From Phialocephala subalpina (taxonomy: Eukaryota > Ascomycota > Leotiomycetes > Helotiales > Mollisiaceae), in the NCBI GenBank assembly GCA_900073065.1, contig FJOG01000048.1, positions 106,740-170,739 of the forward strand: a stretch of DNA of 64,000 nucleotides, read 5' to 3'. The number at the start of each line of letters is the position of its first letter. The first letter of the stretch is position 1. The notes under the pieces are model-generated. The model had not been told where the DNA came from. It saw nothing but the letters and a program-made list of their open reading frames with translations, and did no database searches. The translations under genes and the position numbers were made by a program. Shown here one piece after another: positions 40,962 to 52,497 of this stretch.

Positions 40962-43047
40962 ATGGAGAAAGCCACAGAAACCGCCATGATCGAGAATGTC
41001 GCCTCCAATGTGGACGTGGAGGAAGAGCTTCGCGAAGCAGCGGCCAAAGGGAAGCTCGATGAGCTAAACAGAGACATGGCCAAGAGAGGCACTGCGACCG
41101 AGCATAAGATGAGAACTTGGGAAGCCGTGAAGCTCTACCGAAGAGGTGCCTTCTGGTCCATGTTCATCTCTCTCTCTATAATCATGCGCGCCTACGATAT
41201 CGAGATCATGGGCAACTTTTACGCCCTTCCGGCTTTTCAAGATCATTTTGGTATTTTCTATGAGGGTCACGGCTATCAGATTCCCGCCGCTTGGGTAACA
41301 TTTCTATTTCTTTGAGCAAAGGACCAACGCTGACATTTTTAAAGCAAGTAGCAATGTCCATGGGCTCCCTGGTCGGACAGATTTTTGGAGCATTCTTTGT
41401 CTCATACCCAATGGAGATTTACGGCCGAAAGAAGACTTTCGCCGTCTGTCTTATTCTCACTGCCATCCTCACCTTCATGCAATTCTTCGCCTCCACGATT
41501 GGTGTCCTCACAGCATCTCAATATCTCTCAGGAGTCGTCTGGGGTGGTTACTGCGTTATTGCGACTACCTATGCCTCAGAGGTCCTCCCACTCGGTCTGC
41601 GAGGCTTCCTGACGGGTTATAGTATGTATATCTCATAGATATCCATTTCTTGGTTCTACTCGCTACGAAGGACTCCGTGTGAGAAACCTCGCTTAGAACC
41701 CCCCTTTCTAGTTTTATTGAGCAATGCTGACTCGGAAATTTACAGTTAACCTATGCTACGTTATGGGCCAATTTATTCAGACGGGCGTTACACGAGCTTT
41801 TATTAATCGCCTCGAGTTCGTACTTCCCGGAGTCATTCCTTCCTATTCTGAGCGGATTCACGAGCTCTACTCCGAGATCTACTCTGAATACTTCCTTTGG
41901 CAATGTAATTTCGCAGTAGAGCTCATGCAACCTCGCTTAACACTCCTCCATTTCTGCTTTCATTGAGCAATGCTGACTCTGAAACTTCACAGTCAATGGG
42001 CCTATAGGATTCCGTTCGCCCTTCAGTGGATTTGGCCCGCCATCCTTCTCTGCGGCCTTCCTTTCGCTCCTGAAAGTCCATGGTGGTTGATTCGACAGAA
42101 TAGGATGGAAGCCGCGGAACAGGCACTCGAGAGACTTTCGGAGCCTGATGAACGCATCAACACACGAGAGACTCTGGCGATGATGGTACAAACCGACATG
42201 CTGGAGCACGAGATTGAAGTCGGTACCACATATGCGGACTGCTGGAAAGGCGACAACCGCCGCCGTATGGAAATCTGCATCCTGCTCTTCGTGATTCAGA
42301 ACTTCTCGGGCAACCCGGTAGGATTCGCAACATATCTCTTTGAGCAGGTCGGCCTCAGCGGTGAGCATGCGTTTGATATGGGCGTTGGTCTCAACGGGAT
42401 GGGATTTGTGGGGACGTTGTGCTCTGCCATTCCATTGATTTATTTCGGTCGTCGGTCTTGCTACATCTTCGGACTTTCAACCGTTGTGACGATACTCTTC
42501 ATTGTCGCCTTTATGTGTCTTGCAAAAGACTATTCCGCAAATCAGAACTATGCGTGGGCCCAGGCTACGCTGCTCATCGCGCTGCAGTTCGTTTGGCAGA
42601 TGACTCTTGGTCCACTTAGTTACGGTTCGTCTTCTCAGTTCTTTTCTTATTCCATACTGCTTCGGGAGTTGCGAGAATTCATTCACCTTAGAAGAAATCA
42701 TTCTGACTATGAGATCCTGAATAGTCGTGGTCTGCGAAACACCATCGACCAAACTTCGATCCAAGACCATTGCTCTTGCAACCATGATTGACGCCATTAC
42801 TGGTCTCGCCACTTCTGTTGTTGGGCCTTATTTGCTGAACCCCGGTGCAGCCAATGCAGGTGCTAAGATCGAGTTCTTGTACGGAGGGATCTCTGTGTTT
42901 TCTCTGATTTGGTGCTTCTTCCGCCTTCCAGAGACTAAGGGACGGACCTATGAGGAGCTGGACATTTTATTTGAGCGCAAGGTGCCGGCGAGAAAGTTTA
43001 AGAATTATGTCATTGAGGATACTGATGATGTCGTCCCTGTAGTTTAA
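40962..43047 (+). CDS. MFS sugar/oligosaccharide transporter (544 aa, five exons)
   Basis: Proton-coupled sugar porter closest in style to fungal alpha-glucoside/maltose permeases (RTWEAVKLYRRGAFWSMFIS, YDIEIMGNFYALPAFQDHFG). Exons are 40962-41294, 41345-41621, 41746-41815, 41993-42624 and 42725-43047, a whole number of codons. Sugar-porter marks: the Y-G-R-K-K loop after helix 2 (PMEIYGRKKTF), the TTYASEVLPLGLRG signature, WAYRIPFALQWIWP followed by PESPWWLI, YFGRRSCYIFG, and PETKGRTYEELDILFE near the end. Introns 2 and 3 (41622-41745 and 41816-41992) share their last 60-70 bases. Introns 3 and 4 use GTTCGT donors. Divergent from the GH95 gene; likely imports the oligosaccharides or sugars that the cluster's enzymes process. 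Confidence 0.88.
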
Positions 43048-43264
43048 GGTTTTCTGGATTGGCTGCTCGTGGGTCGTCGGAACGGATATATTCTTGTTGA
43101 TCTTTTCCCCGCGGTTCTGCGCTGAATCTCCACAGTAACGAAATAAATCTATGCATTTCATTACTCCAACTCACACTCCGAAGAATGAAGTTGACATCGA
43201 AGAGATAACTTCGTAGTGCCTCATAATCCTACATATCTATATACGACAATCCGTGTGTGGATAG
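43048..43264. other. Convergent 3' flanks
   Basis: 217 bp between the stop codons of the transporter and the Zn2Cys6 regulator. No gene. Confidence 0.5.
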
Positions 43265-44764
43265 TCATGGAATTATTGGAAACTCGTCGAGCACTGGCAA
43301 AAACGAGCTCGGTGAGAATCCATTCATATCGTATTCGGATTCGTTGACCTCCTCAGCCACATCGATACCACGCGGGAGCATAGATCCCCCAAGAATCACA
43401 TCAAGTTTCGCTGACAGCTTATGCCTCAAGTCTGGGTTGCTGACTTGAAAGGAGAACAATATCCCAGCCAGAGATTGAAGCGTTTCCCTAGGTCCAACCA
43501 ACAGGGACGACTGTTCTTCTGGCTTGCACTGAATAGAATCGGCTAGAACATTGGCAATTTCATACATCTTTACCTCCATTCCCGGCCCATGTACCTCAAA
43601 AGCTTCAGGTGAAAATTTGAACACCTCACCAAGCACATCTTGGGCGATTTCCAAAGGGTACGTGATGTTCATTTCTCTTTTGCTGTTCAGCATCACATAG
43701 CCCAACTGTATTGACAGCTTCCAAGCCAACGCCCTCATCCAGTGTTGAGAAACGACGATATCAACTTTTTGTATGTCGTTGGAACAATCGGGGTTCTCCA
43801 AAGGTCGCTGTAAGGCATACTGTATCAACAACAGGCGTTCCCTGTTGATTGAAACGTTTGAGCTGTGCGGGGTCCATTTGCTAAAGAAATCCGTTCCAGG
43901 AGTGCTAAATAGCGTGACGAGACTGAGAAATCCTGAGACCGCCTCGGGAATTTCTTCGTCCTCGGTAATGGGCAGGCTGATGGACTCAAGAACAGTGGGA
44001 AGGCCATCGTTGATGCAGAGGTATCGCTCAGTCATGAAAAGTAAGAAGTATAGTTTTCGCATAACTTGTTGGTCTTTGATGAGGTACCGTGAATAAGTGT
44101 CCTCAATATGCATACCGAATAGCTGTGCAAATGTGATCGCTTCTCGAATGTAGAAAATGGCTGTTCGCGTACGCGATGGCTGCCGGCCGTAGAAAATGTG
44201 CAGGAAGTATGATGTGAGAGTTGTGTTGAGTGTGATCGACTCCATATAGTCAAATGTTGAGCGGACCCTTTTGGACTCCGTGATAAATGACTCCGCTACC
44301 AGAGGTTCCAAGAGCGATTCGTGAACTATAACTTCATTTAGATTCGATAAGGTGGCTCCAGCAAGTGCAGTGGCAAGCGCGTAGATCTCGGGGTTGTTCG
44401 GGTCATCCTCGAGTTGATGGATAAGATTCTCGGCATTGAGCAGTGGCCATATGCCATATAGTTTCTCTCCATACGTTCGCAAAGCAATGCTTAGAAGAGT
44501 GAGTGGAATTCGATGGAGGACCGGAACCGGTCCAGGCATAGAGGGTTCAATGGAGTGTGGATCCTCCATGGCGAGACGTGCTGATTCGGTTTGCTCCATC
44601 CATATCCTGAGCATTGACCCTGGTCGAATATTGCGAGGTCCGCTCTTCCGTCGCCGTCTCAGGAAGGTACATGTGAGGCCGTTGTCGACGCAGCGAGCAC
44701 ACGGATAGTCGCCATGGCATTTGACCTTTCTGATATTGCAGCAGTCACATGCAGGCTTCGGCAT
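43265..44764 (-). CDS. Zn2Cys6 transcription factor of the glycan cluster (499 aa)
   Basis: Single exon. I start it at the ATG at 44764 (MPKPACDCC), which puts the zinc cluster at the extreme N-terminus; an upstream ATG at 44839 would add 25 residues. The cluster is CDCCNIRKVKCHGDYPCARC followed by VDNGLTC, six cysteines, then a basic linker (FLRRRRKSGPRNIRPG). A fungal-specific middle homology region follows (YGEKLYGIWPLLNAENLIHQ, FLHIFYGRQPSRTRTAIFYI, REAITFAQLFGMHIEDTYSR, LFMTERYLCINDGLPTVLES). The zinc cluster resembles that of sugar-utilisation activators of the AmyR/RhaR/XlnR kind in general style. Its position between the transporter and esterase makes it the likely pathway-specific regulator, which is inference. 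Confidence 0.88.
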   Translation of the reverse strand: MPKPACDCCNIRKVKCHGDYPCARCVDNGLTCTFLRRRRKSGPRNIRPGSMLRIWMEQTESARLAMEDPHSIEPSMPGPVPVLHRIPLTLLSIALRTYGEKLYGIWPLLNAENLIHQLEDDPNNPEIYALATALAGATLSNLNEVIVHESLLEPLVAESFITESKRVRSTFDYMESITLNTTLTSYFLHIFYGRQPSRTRTAIFYIREAITFAQLFGMHIEDTYSRYLIKDQQVMRKLYFLLFMTERYLCINDGLPTVLESISLPITEDEEIPEAVSGFLSLVTLFSTPGTDFFSKWTPHSSNVSINRERLLLIQYALQRPLENPDCSNDIQKVDIVVSQHWMRALAWKLSIQLGYVMLNSKREMNITYPLEIAQDVLGEVFKFSPEAFEVHGPGMEVKMYEIANVLADSIQCKPEEQSSLLVGPRETLQSLAGILFSFQVSNPDLRHKLSAKLDVILGGSMLPRGIDVAEEVNESEYDMNGFSPSSFLPVLDEFPIIP

Positions 44765-45274
44765 TATGAGAAGAGCTTTGGAGCAAGACACAGTCAAGCT
44801 CGGTAAGGTTGGCGCTGGAGCAATAGAAAGCCAGGACACGATGCAGGTGCAGCAGAGGCTGGTCGATCAACAGAGATACGATTCTGATATGAGGAGGAAA
44901 CATCAAAGGTGGGCTTGGGCTTCACAGAGTGAGCAACGCAGGAAAAGAGTGGAACTCGTGATAAAAGGAGAGAAAATAGGGTGCCGCAGCGCTGTTCCCC
45001 CGTACCCCGCCTTTTAACGAGAAACGACAGGGGGGAGTTCGGCGATCCTTCGATCAAGCGGAAATGGATGAGTAAGCTGGCGAACCTCGTAACTGTACTC
45101 AGTATCCCCACCCCGCCTTTCTGTTGCATGTGTTGTTCACTGGGGCAGTGTTGTCTTCCGTGCAAATCTCATGAGGGGGATATTGGACGACTGAGCTTGA
45201 GAGATCAGAAAGAATGTAATATCTATAATCTAGCCCTGCTCAATCATAATCCAGAGCTGCATATGAGAACTACT
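44765..45274. other. Intergenic, promoter of the Zn2Cys6 regulator
   Basis: No gene supported. A short in-frame leader upstream of 44764 may be part of the regulator's 5' UTR. Confidence 0.4.
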
Positions 45275-46078
45275 TCATGGCTCTGATTTGATCTCTGTGC
45301 TCACTTCAAGCTTTTCCGCCTTCACATCCTGCCACAGACTGCCAGGCAAGTCCGAATTATTGACATCAAAGATGTGTGGGAGAGTGGTCGGCAAATTCTC
45401 AGTCCTCAACTCCGGATATCTATCTCTGATAGTCTGAAGCAAAAGATCGTACCAAAGCTTGTACCCTTTGCCAGTAAAATGCACACCGTCGCTAAGTAAA
45501 TCGTCCAAGGTCTCCCCACTCTTGTCTCGCCTTTTGCCAGGAATAGGACCCTCCTCTACCCAGCCCTTGGACTCTAGAAACGCATGCCAAAGATCGATGA
45601 AAGGCACTCCCAGCTCACTTGCAACCTTGGAGGCTGCGTTGGAGTACTCCAGATTTCTCATCGTAAACTTGTCCGGGACGTCCGCATACTCATTGATTGG
45701 CGCCGGGCCCACGATGATGAGAGGAATTTGGCGCCCAACCGCCATTTTGGCAATGAAGGTAAGATTCATAATAAAGCGCTCCAGCGCCACCGCACCAACA
45801 CTGGCATCGTTCGTACCAAAGAAGATAGTCATAAGCCTGATTATGCTTCCGCCAGCTTCCTCTGCATCCAGGGTCGGCCCAACGATGTAGCGCCCGTGTT
45901 CGGTAGTATAGCCACCATAGCCACGAGCCACGACTTGGAGTTTGCGAAAGTACTCGTGTTGGAGTGCCGGTGCAAGATTGAAGCCAAATTCTTGGTTATA
46001 GCTCATTTCGGTGATCGAGTCACCGAAAAGCAGTATTTTGTCGACGGTGACTTTAGCTATCTCCGATGGGGTCGACAT
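45275..46078 (-). CDS. SGNH/GDSL esterase (267 aa)
   Basis: Hydrolase of the SGNH superfamily, close to the isoamyl-acetate-hydrolysing esterase (Iah1-like) group. The four blocks are plain: ILLFGDSITE (Ser nucleophile), VARGYGGYTTEHG (Gly), MTIFFGTNDAS (Asn), and LSDGVHFTGKGYKLW (Asp and His of the triad). No signal peptide, so likely cytosolic. Length is normal. In the context of the linked fucosidase and galactosidases, a role in removing O-acetyl groups from galactose-bearing side chains or imported oligosaccharides is plausible, since xyloglucan galactose is often acetylated; sequence alone does not set the substrate. It is the last recognisable gene of the cluster. Confidence 0.9.
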   Translation of the reverse strand: MSTPSEIAKVTVDKILLFGDSITEMSYNQEFGFNLAPALQHEYFRKLQVVARGYGGYTTEHGRYIVGPTLDAEEAGGSIIRLMTIFFGTNDASVGAVALERFIMNLTFIAKMAVGRQIPLIIVGPAPINEYADVPDKFTMRNLEYSNAASKVASELGVPFIDLWHAFLESKGWVEEGPIPGKRRDKSGETLDDLLSDGVHFTGKGYKLWYDLLLQTIRDRYPELRTENLPTTLPHIFDVNNSDLPGSLWQDVKAEKLEVSTEIKSEP

Positions 46079-48378
46079 TTTAGATTGAATGATATTTTGT
46101 GAGAGCTTTAGGGAGCTTTTGGTATTCTCGTGATTGGAAGGAGGTGATAATGGACCATAAGAAATGTATAAAAAGTTTTAGAGGGTGTGCAACCGGGGAG
46201 CTTGGATACCGATCCGTGACCACAAGCGAGATATTTAGCGCTGGGATGACCGGGGGCTGCTGCACGAAGGCAGGTCCAAAAGTTGCGAGACAACTTGCGT
46301 TATTTTATCATTGGTGGAATGCGTTGGCTCTTCTAGTTTTCCAAAAAAATTCTCTCGGAATTCCATCGCCTTGAGAGGCTTATCTTTATAGATAAATACT
46401 CGCATGACGTATTCTTGGTAGTGTTCTTAATATTATATGCAGTGACTGGTATACGCCCCGCTCTGTAATACGTATAGCTGGTGCGGTACGGCTCTTCTAT
46501 ACGTAGTATGGTCTTTTAATATCACTAGAAGTATGTATTGCATGCCGTAATACTAGATATCACTAGCAGTATACTAAAAATACGACACATGACCCGCCCC
46601 TGTGACAGGTTGGGACCGTAAAGAGACTTGGTGCCTTACAACCCAAGGCACCTGCATTGCTCTGCCAACGACACGGTATAGACCATATATAGCTTTGCAG
46701 AAGCTTAGACTTTGCTTCTTCTCTTTAAATAATTCTGGATTTGGTTACCCATGATGGCAGCAGCAGACAACGTGGGGTCCAAGAGCGTAAATTTCCTCAG
46801 GGCGATGTGGATATGTGGATAGGATTAATTCTTCGCCGATTTCCGGGCGCTGGTGGGAAATACCAATGAATTGGTATAGCGACTAGATTTGTCCAAGACT
46901 TTGATAGTTATGGAATGACAGCGGGTGAACTGCTTTTAATATAACCAAGTACGCAAGCGGCGACTGGCCACGAATGGCGACTTGCCGAATTGAATCATCC
47001 TGTATAATACCTTGCCTATGAGAAGCACCGAAATTACCCTTGTTAGTACAATTTTGCTGCTAAGAAAACATTAGCTCATAGAATATGTAGAGTGAGCTCT
47101 AGATCCTAAGATTCGTAGCACAGGTTCTTGTGCCTTCTTTGGCAGCCATACCGAAACATTCATACTGTGTGACAAATAACAGCTAGTTGTTTAACCTGAA
47201 TCCTCACTTGAATGAAATCTGGGTTTGTTCGGAAAGGTGAGCTAAGGTGAGTAAGGGTGGGGCGAAGGTGGGAAGCAGGTGAGCAATGGTGAGCAATAGT
47301 GGACGGCAGAGTCAGCCTAAACATGCATTAAGAGGCCATTTTAGCGCCCAAACGGGCTCGTTTTCGCTCCCTTGAGGCCCGGTTACACTTTCCTTGTCTC
47401 GAAGCGCAGATTACCTTCCGGCTCCCTGATGACCAGATTTCCCAGGAACTAATTTTGTATCTATATTCGCTTGTATATCGTTCTTTCTCGATACCTTGTG
47501 GCCGTGTTCCTATCAACGATTAGTTAGTACGCAACTGTGTCTAAATAGCTCACCTTGGCCTTTTGGCGCCGAGGGTTGCCGTCTAACCATTTAGATGTTT
47601 GGCTTTACTTGACGCGGGGCCATATTGACTGGGAGGAGGGGTGAGAAGCGGGTTTATATTGCCGCTGGGGTTGGTAGATGGAGTGGATTAAAGAGTCGAA
47701 GATACAGTTATAGCAGCGGCAATAAGCGTCGCCCCCCAACTCTCCCGCGAATTATTTGAGACTAGCAGGTCTAACGAGGGATCAAATTCAGTGCTAGGAA
47801 TGCGGGCAACAAAAGTTGGGGATTGCAATACGAGGCTAGAGCCTGGGACGTTATCATTTGGCGCTATACCGAATAATGATTAGCTAGCACGTGCGGATTA
47901 TCCACCATTTTTGGAAAATACGGCTCCGTAGCAGGACCTTTACCGCTCGCTTGATTCAAGGGATTCATTTTCAATCTTAAGACCCGACTCTATTTGATAT
48001 GCTCAGCCGTTCAAACCAGAGCTCAAAGGAAGATCTAAGTTTGAAATAAGATGATTATTAATCGTCTTATGAGTTTTGTTTGCAGAGCGAACAGAGGACC
48101 AGAAAACCAGAAAGAGCAATAATCACGTGATCAAGTATTCAAGCCTCTCGTTCTAATTCCGGCCTTCGGCATTATATTTCTAGGTGTCAAAGTAAGCCAA
48201 TCCTCTCTTTTATACCTCAAAAACTCTCCTCGTGAACAATATACCGTACTAAAGACCAGTGTAGGACCGTCCATTCGGGCTTAGTTCGGCAGATTAATAA
48301 GCGGCTCAGCTTCCGCGGCCAAGATTTCAACGTCCGTCAGCTTGGAGAGCCCAGCCTTGTGCAAGACACTCAGAGATT
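46079..48378. other. Gene-poor region, about 2.3 kb
   Basis: No gene supported. Seen: two similar motifs ATATCACTAG plus (A/C)AGTAT near 46517 and 46558; a perfect 8-bp stem hairpin at 46630-46652; a G/A-rich patch with repeated GGTGAG near 47235-47300. The right end is the promoter of the NACHT-ankyrin gene. The region may hold old repeats. Confidence 0.5.
46630..46652. repeat. Short perfect hairpin
   Basis: GGTGCCTT (46630-46637) and AAGGCACC (46645-46652) form an 8-bp stem with a 7-nt loop. Function unknown; no gene end lies close by. Confidence 0.5.
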
Positions 48379-51300
48379 ATGGACTCCCAGAAGTATCGGA
48401 AGAGGTCTAAATGGCTGTCGAAGGTCTTTGGGAAGGAAGAGACTTCGCAACCAGGTCAGGCCTCGAAGCTAGCAGCAGTGGGGCCCAGTTCCAGCCAAGC
48501 TTTCCCGCACGGGACGACCCGCCAGGTGAAGGAAGCAACTGCGACGCCCGAGCCTCCTCCTCCGCCTTACACCAAATCTCATGAGAATACTACTCAGAGC
48601 GCGACGATAGTCCAGACAACTAAGACGGCAGATCTATCCCAGAGCTTAAAGCTCAAAGATGGGGCCCACTCAGGCCTGCCTGAGGGGAAGGCTGAGGATC
48701 CACAGGCTGAGGATGTGAAGGATGCTTCCCTCTCTGATATCAAGGACTCTGAGCAACCCAAACCTGGACGGATGACTGGTCTCCAAGCGCCTGCCAAGAA
48801 AAGGGAAGACGTAAAAGCGCCAACTGTTGCAATTCTGTCAGCGCCAGCGGTCGACACTCGCAAGACAGCGAAAGGGTCCTCTCGTACTCAAAAGGCAGAA
48901 TTCAAAGATGAAGAAGACGTGCCCCGAATTCTTGACCCTAAGGTATCAATGTACAGTGCTGGGCTTTGGGAGAAGACGTATACTCAAATGTCTAACAATG
49001 AGAAGCACAAGGAGCTTTTCATTAAGTACGAAGCTATCTTAGACGAAAACTCTCCCAGCAACGCAAAGAATGAAAGCTTTCCTCAGAAAATGGAAGCAAA
49101 TGTACAGAAACAGATCAGTATCATGAAGCAAAAGCAATGGACCCTGCAGTGGGATAAGAAAAGCATTGTCGTCCGAGAACAAGCAGAGAGAATTGTGAAG
49201 TTCGTGCAAACTTTCTCGGCTTTGGGAGACGCAATTGCGCAGATTGATCCTATTCAGTAAGTATATTATCCCAATCCAAGAGCCGAGCTCTTGCAACATC
49301 TCTTAAGAGCTCGGCTCCTTGGCCTTTGAATCATCAGTCGAGAATATATACTAATAAGCGAACAGCGTTGGGATCCCTTGGGCGGGAGTTTGTGCGATTC
49401 TTACGCTCATTCTGAATGACTCGACACAACATCAGGATGTCCTTAATGGGATCGAGGATGTCTCTACTATTGTTGGGAAGTACATTGCTATTGAAGATGT
49501 TTATGTGCAGAGCTGTGAAGTAAGTCCCGGCTCGGAGAGTAATGTCGCCTTTGAGAAGCGCATTACCAATGTATATTCGAGTGTGCTACTCTTCCAGGTC
49601 AAAGCTGCTCTCCATTTTCACAGGCCAACGATGGCGAGAACGGTATCGAACATTGTCAAATCCGTCGATTGGACGGAGCTACTCTCGAAGATACAGAAAT
49701 GTGACGCGGAATGTCTAGCCATGGCGTCAATGGCAGGAACGTCGATTATGACAAGCGGAATCAGCTCCATCAACGAGAATATCTTGGACATCCAGCAGAA
49801 ATGGAAAGAGATCGAGGACATTGGTGCGATCATCAAGAAGCTTGAAGCTAGCTGGGAGAAGAAACAGAAAGACATCAAAGCCATGATCGAATGGATATCA
49901 GAGGTTCAAGTTGGGATAGAGCATGAGCGAGCACGAGCCAGTCTAGGAGAAAGATATTGGAATTCAGGCCAGTGGTTCTTGCATGGCTCGGAATTTAAGA
50001 GCTGGACAGCCTCGGTTCATGGGAGTTTCTGGTTGCAAGGCTCTGTTGGAACTGGCAAAACGAGTCTTACTTCTATGGTCATCAATGAGTTGATTAAGTC
50101 GGGTGAGAATCCAAGCGTTGGGTTCTTCTATTGCCGTGCGACGGGAGAAGTGCCGAATAATCCAACAGCCATCTTCCGAAGTCTTGTGGCTCAATTGGCT
50201 TCCACTATCGATGGCGATGATGTGTATCCCGACATCAGAAACTGGTATCAGAGAGAAGCCAAGCACTACGTCACTGGCAGTCGGCTCACTATCAGCCAGT
50301 GTGAGGATTTATTGGTCAAATTAATGACACTACGAGGGAAGACCCTCATTGTGATTGACGGAATTGACGAATGCAGCGCCCCTATGGAGCTGCTGAGATC
50401 TCTCCATGACGTTTGGAAGAATTTTCCCAAACTCAAAGTCTTCTTGACAAGTCGACTAGACGTTGAAGTATCAAGTGTCTTCCATAGGATACCAACAGTG
50501 CAAAGCGAGGTCTCCAAGACATCAGATGATATCAGGGAGTACATCACCCAAGAGCTAAATCGAAAGGACAGACGGAACAAGAAAGTCATCACAGACGAGC
50601 TAGCTGAGCGTATGACCAACATCTTGGCCAAGAGAGCTCAGGGAATGTTCCGTTGGGTCGAACTCCAACTCGACCTCCTCATCAACTCAGAATGGCGCAT
50701 CAAATACCGCAAAGACTTCGAAGACCGCCTCAATCAACTCGAGCATGGCTCCGGCCAAGAAGTCCTCGACTCCCTCCGAGAAACCTACGATCTCATCTAC
50801 GCCCGCAACACGCAAGGACCACACAGTCGCCGCGTCGCAGAAAAAGCGCTCAAGTGGGTCCTATGTGCTGCTCGACCTCTTAAGATCTGGGAACTGGGTG
50901 CTGCGGTGTGTGTTGATGGAGAGGATAAAGTCAAAACGGATTTGATTGTCGGTATTTGTAGTAATTTCTTCACCGTTGATCCGAGAGGCTTTGTGCAGCT
51001 TGCGCATTTGTCGGTGAGGGAGTATTTAGAGGTTAAGGAGGTGGATGGGAAGTTGATTTACTCACCGGAGGAGACGAATGCTGCTGCTGCCTATACTTGC
51101 TTGCTGTATTTCAAGAACGTGGCGAGGCTTGTGGCAGAGCAGAGAGACTATGAGGTTGATGTTGAGGAAATAGAGGCGAGTGATGAGGATGAGGACGAAG
51201 AGTCCGATGTCGACGATGACGCCGGAAAAGAAGAAGCAAGTGAAATTGATCCAACAGCGAGAAATAATAGGAGAGAAAAGGATACAGGAGAAAGAGATTT

Positions 51301-52497
51301 GCTTCATGAAGAAGCAGATCGCGCATACCGCGAAACCGTGGCCGCCTCTTCCCCATTCAGAAAAGAAGGGGAGGATGCAAATGCTACGAAAAGTCCGTAC
51401 GACGGCCCCAACGCCGATTACTTCGGCCTCGCAGACGGATACCTGATGGCCGACTTAGCACCCAAACTAGAGCCTAGAGAAGCCATCAAGCGGTTCCAAC
51501 GCTACGCCTCCATATATTGGGCGACACACTGCAAAGCCGCGAAAAAATTCCGCACTGATGAGTCTAGCACCCTCAATGAGCTGTTCTGGGAGTTTTTAGA
51601 AGATGATGGGGAGAACCCTGCTTTTCAGCAGTGGACGACCGCGCTGTTTAACGAGTCAAAATTGTCGAGCTTGCCGACCATTGATCCTGCCCCTATGATT
51701 TTCATACCGACGACTGCCCATCATCAGCATATCCTTGACGCGGAGCCTATGTATAATCGTTGGGCGGAGATCATTACGCATGTTGGGGGGTTGCAGCAGC
51801 CCTTGAAACCGAGCGTTTCACTGATAGCTTGCTCCTATGGCTTCATCGATGTCCTGCAGGAGATCTCGGAAGATGGCTCAGCGCTGGTAACTTGCAATCA
51901 CCAAGGTATACCAGGAATCGTGCTCGCTACACGGAATGGATTTAATGAGGTCCTTGATCTCCCAATTCCCCTGGATCTTGATCTTGATGTTCTAGGCAAA
52001 GACGGCCGTACTCCGCTCCACCACGCAGCTTTCAATGGCTCACTGGAGCTAGCGCGGATGCTGCTCGGCTACCCTCGTAAGGCTAGCCGTCGACAAAGCA
52101 AGAAGGCGCGCCAGCTGCGAGTGGACGTGAATGCGAAAGATTTATGCCAGCGTACACCTCTGCACATAGCGGCAGAGTATGGCCAGCTCGAGGTGCTAAA
52201 ATTGCTGCTAGAAGAAGAAAAGGTCGATGTCCATGTAAGAAACGACTACGGCTATACAGCTTTGGGGATGTGCGCCACTAAGCCAGAACTGGCAGGCCTC
52301 TTGAGAGCGGATACGAGATATAAGGTCGAGGATGAGTTTGACACCGACGGGGTAGGGGATGGCTACTCTAAGAATATCAGGGCGTGGTACAGAATGGATA
52401 AAAAACCATTGGAGTCGGATGAGAAACCCAAGGAAGCCGAAGGACCACCGGAAGCAATTAAAGGGTCGCCTCATAAAGAGAACAGGGAGGATGGGGA
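48379..52497 (+). CDS. NACHT-ankyrin NLR-like protein (3' end in gap)
   Basis: Fungal STAND-type receptor. Exon 1 is 48379-49256 and exon 2 starts at 49366 after a 109-nt intron; it stays open until the assembly gap. The first 190 residues are disordered (Pro, Lys, Glu, Ser). Residues about 215-480 form the N-terminal domain typical of this NACHT class (ILDPKVSMYSAGLWEKTYTQ; GIPWAGVCAILTLILND). The NACHT NTPase follows: Walker A FWLQGSVGTGKTSLTSM (about residue 518), Walker B TLIVIDGIDECS (about 620), then VFLTSRLD and the winged-helix region with FVQLAHLSVREYLEV. An acidic stretch (ASDEDEDEESDVDDDAG) precedes ankyrin repeats near residue 1170 (GRTPLHHAAFNGSLELARML, RTPLHIAAEYGQLEVLKLLL). Such proteins act in fungal non-self recognition and cell death. 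An end at 53330 beyond the gap is possible. Confidence 0.85.

Noticed and set aside
47220..47480. Third copy of the dispersed repeat seen at 30.0 and 54.5 kb
   Set aside because: Only short shared words (TACACTTTCCTT and nearby) could be matched; not enough to claim homology by eye.
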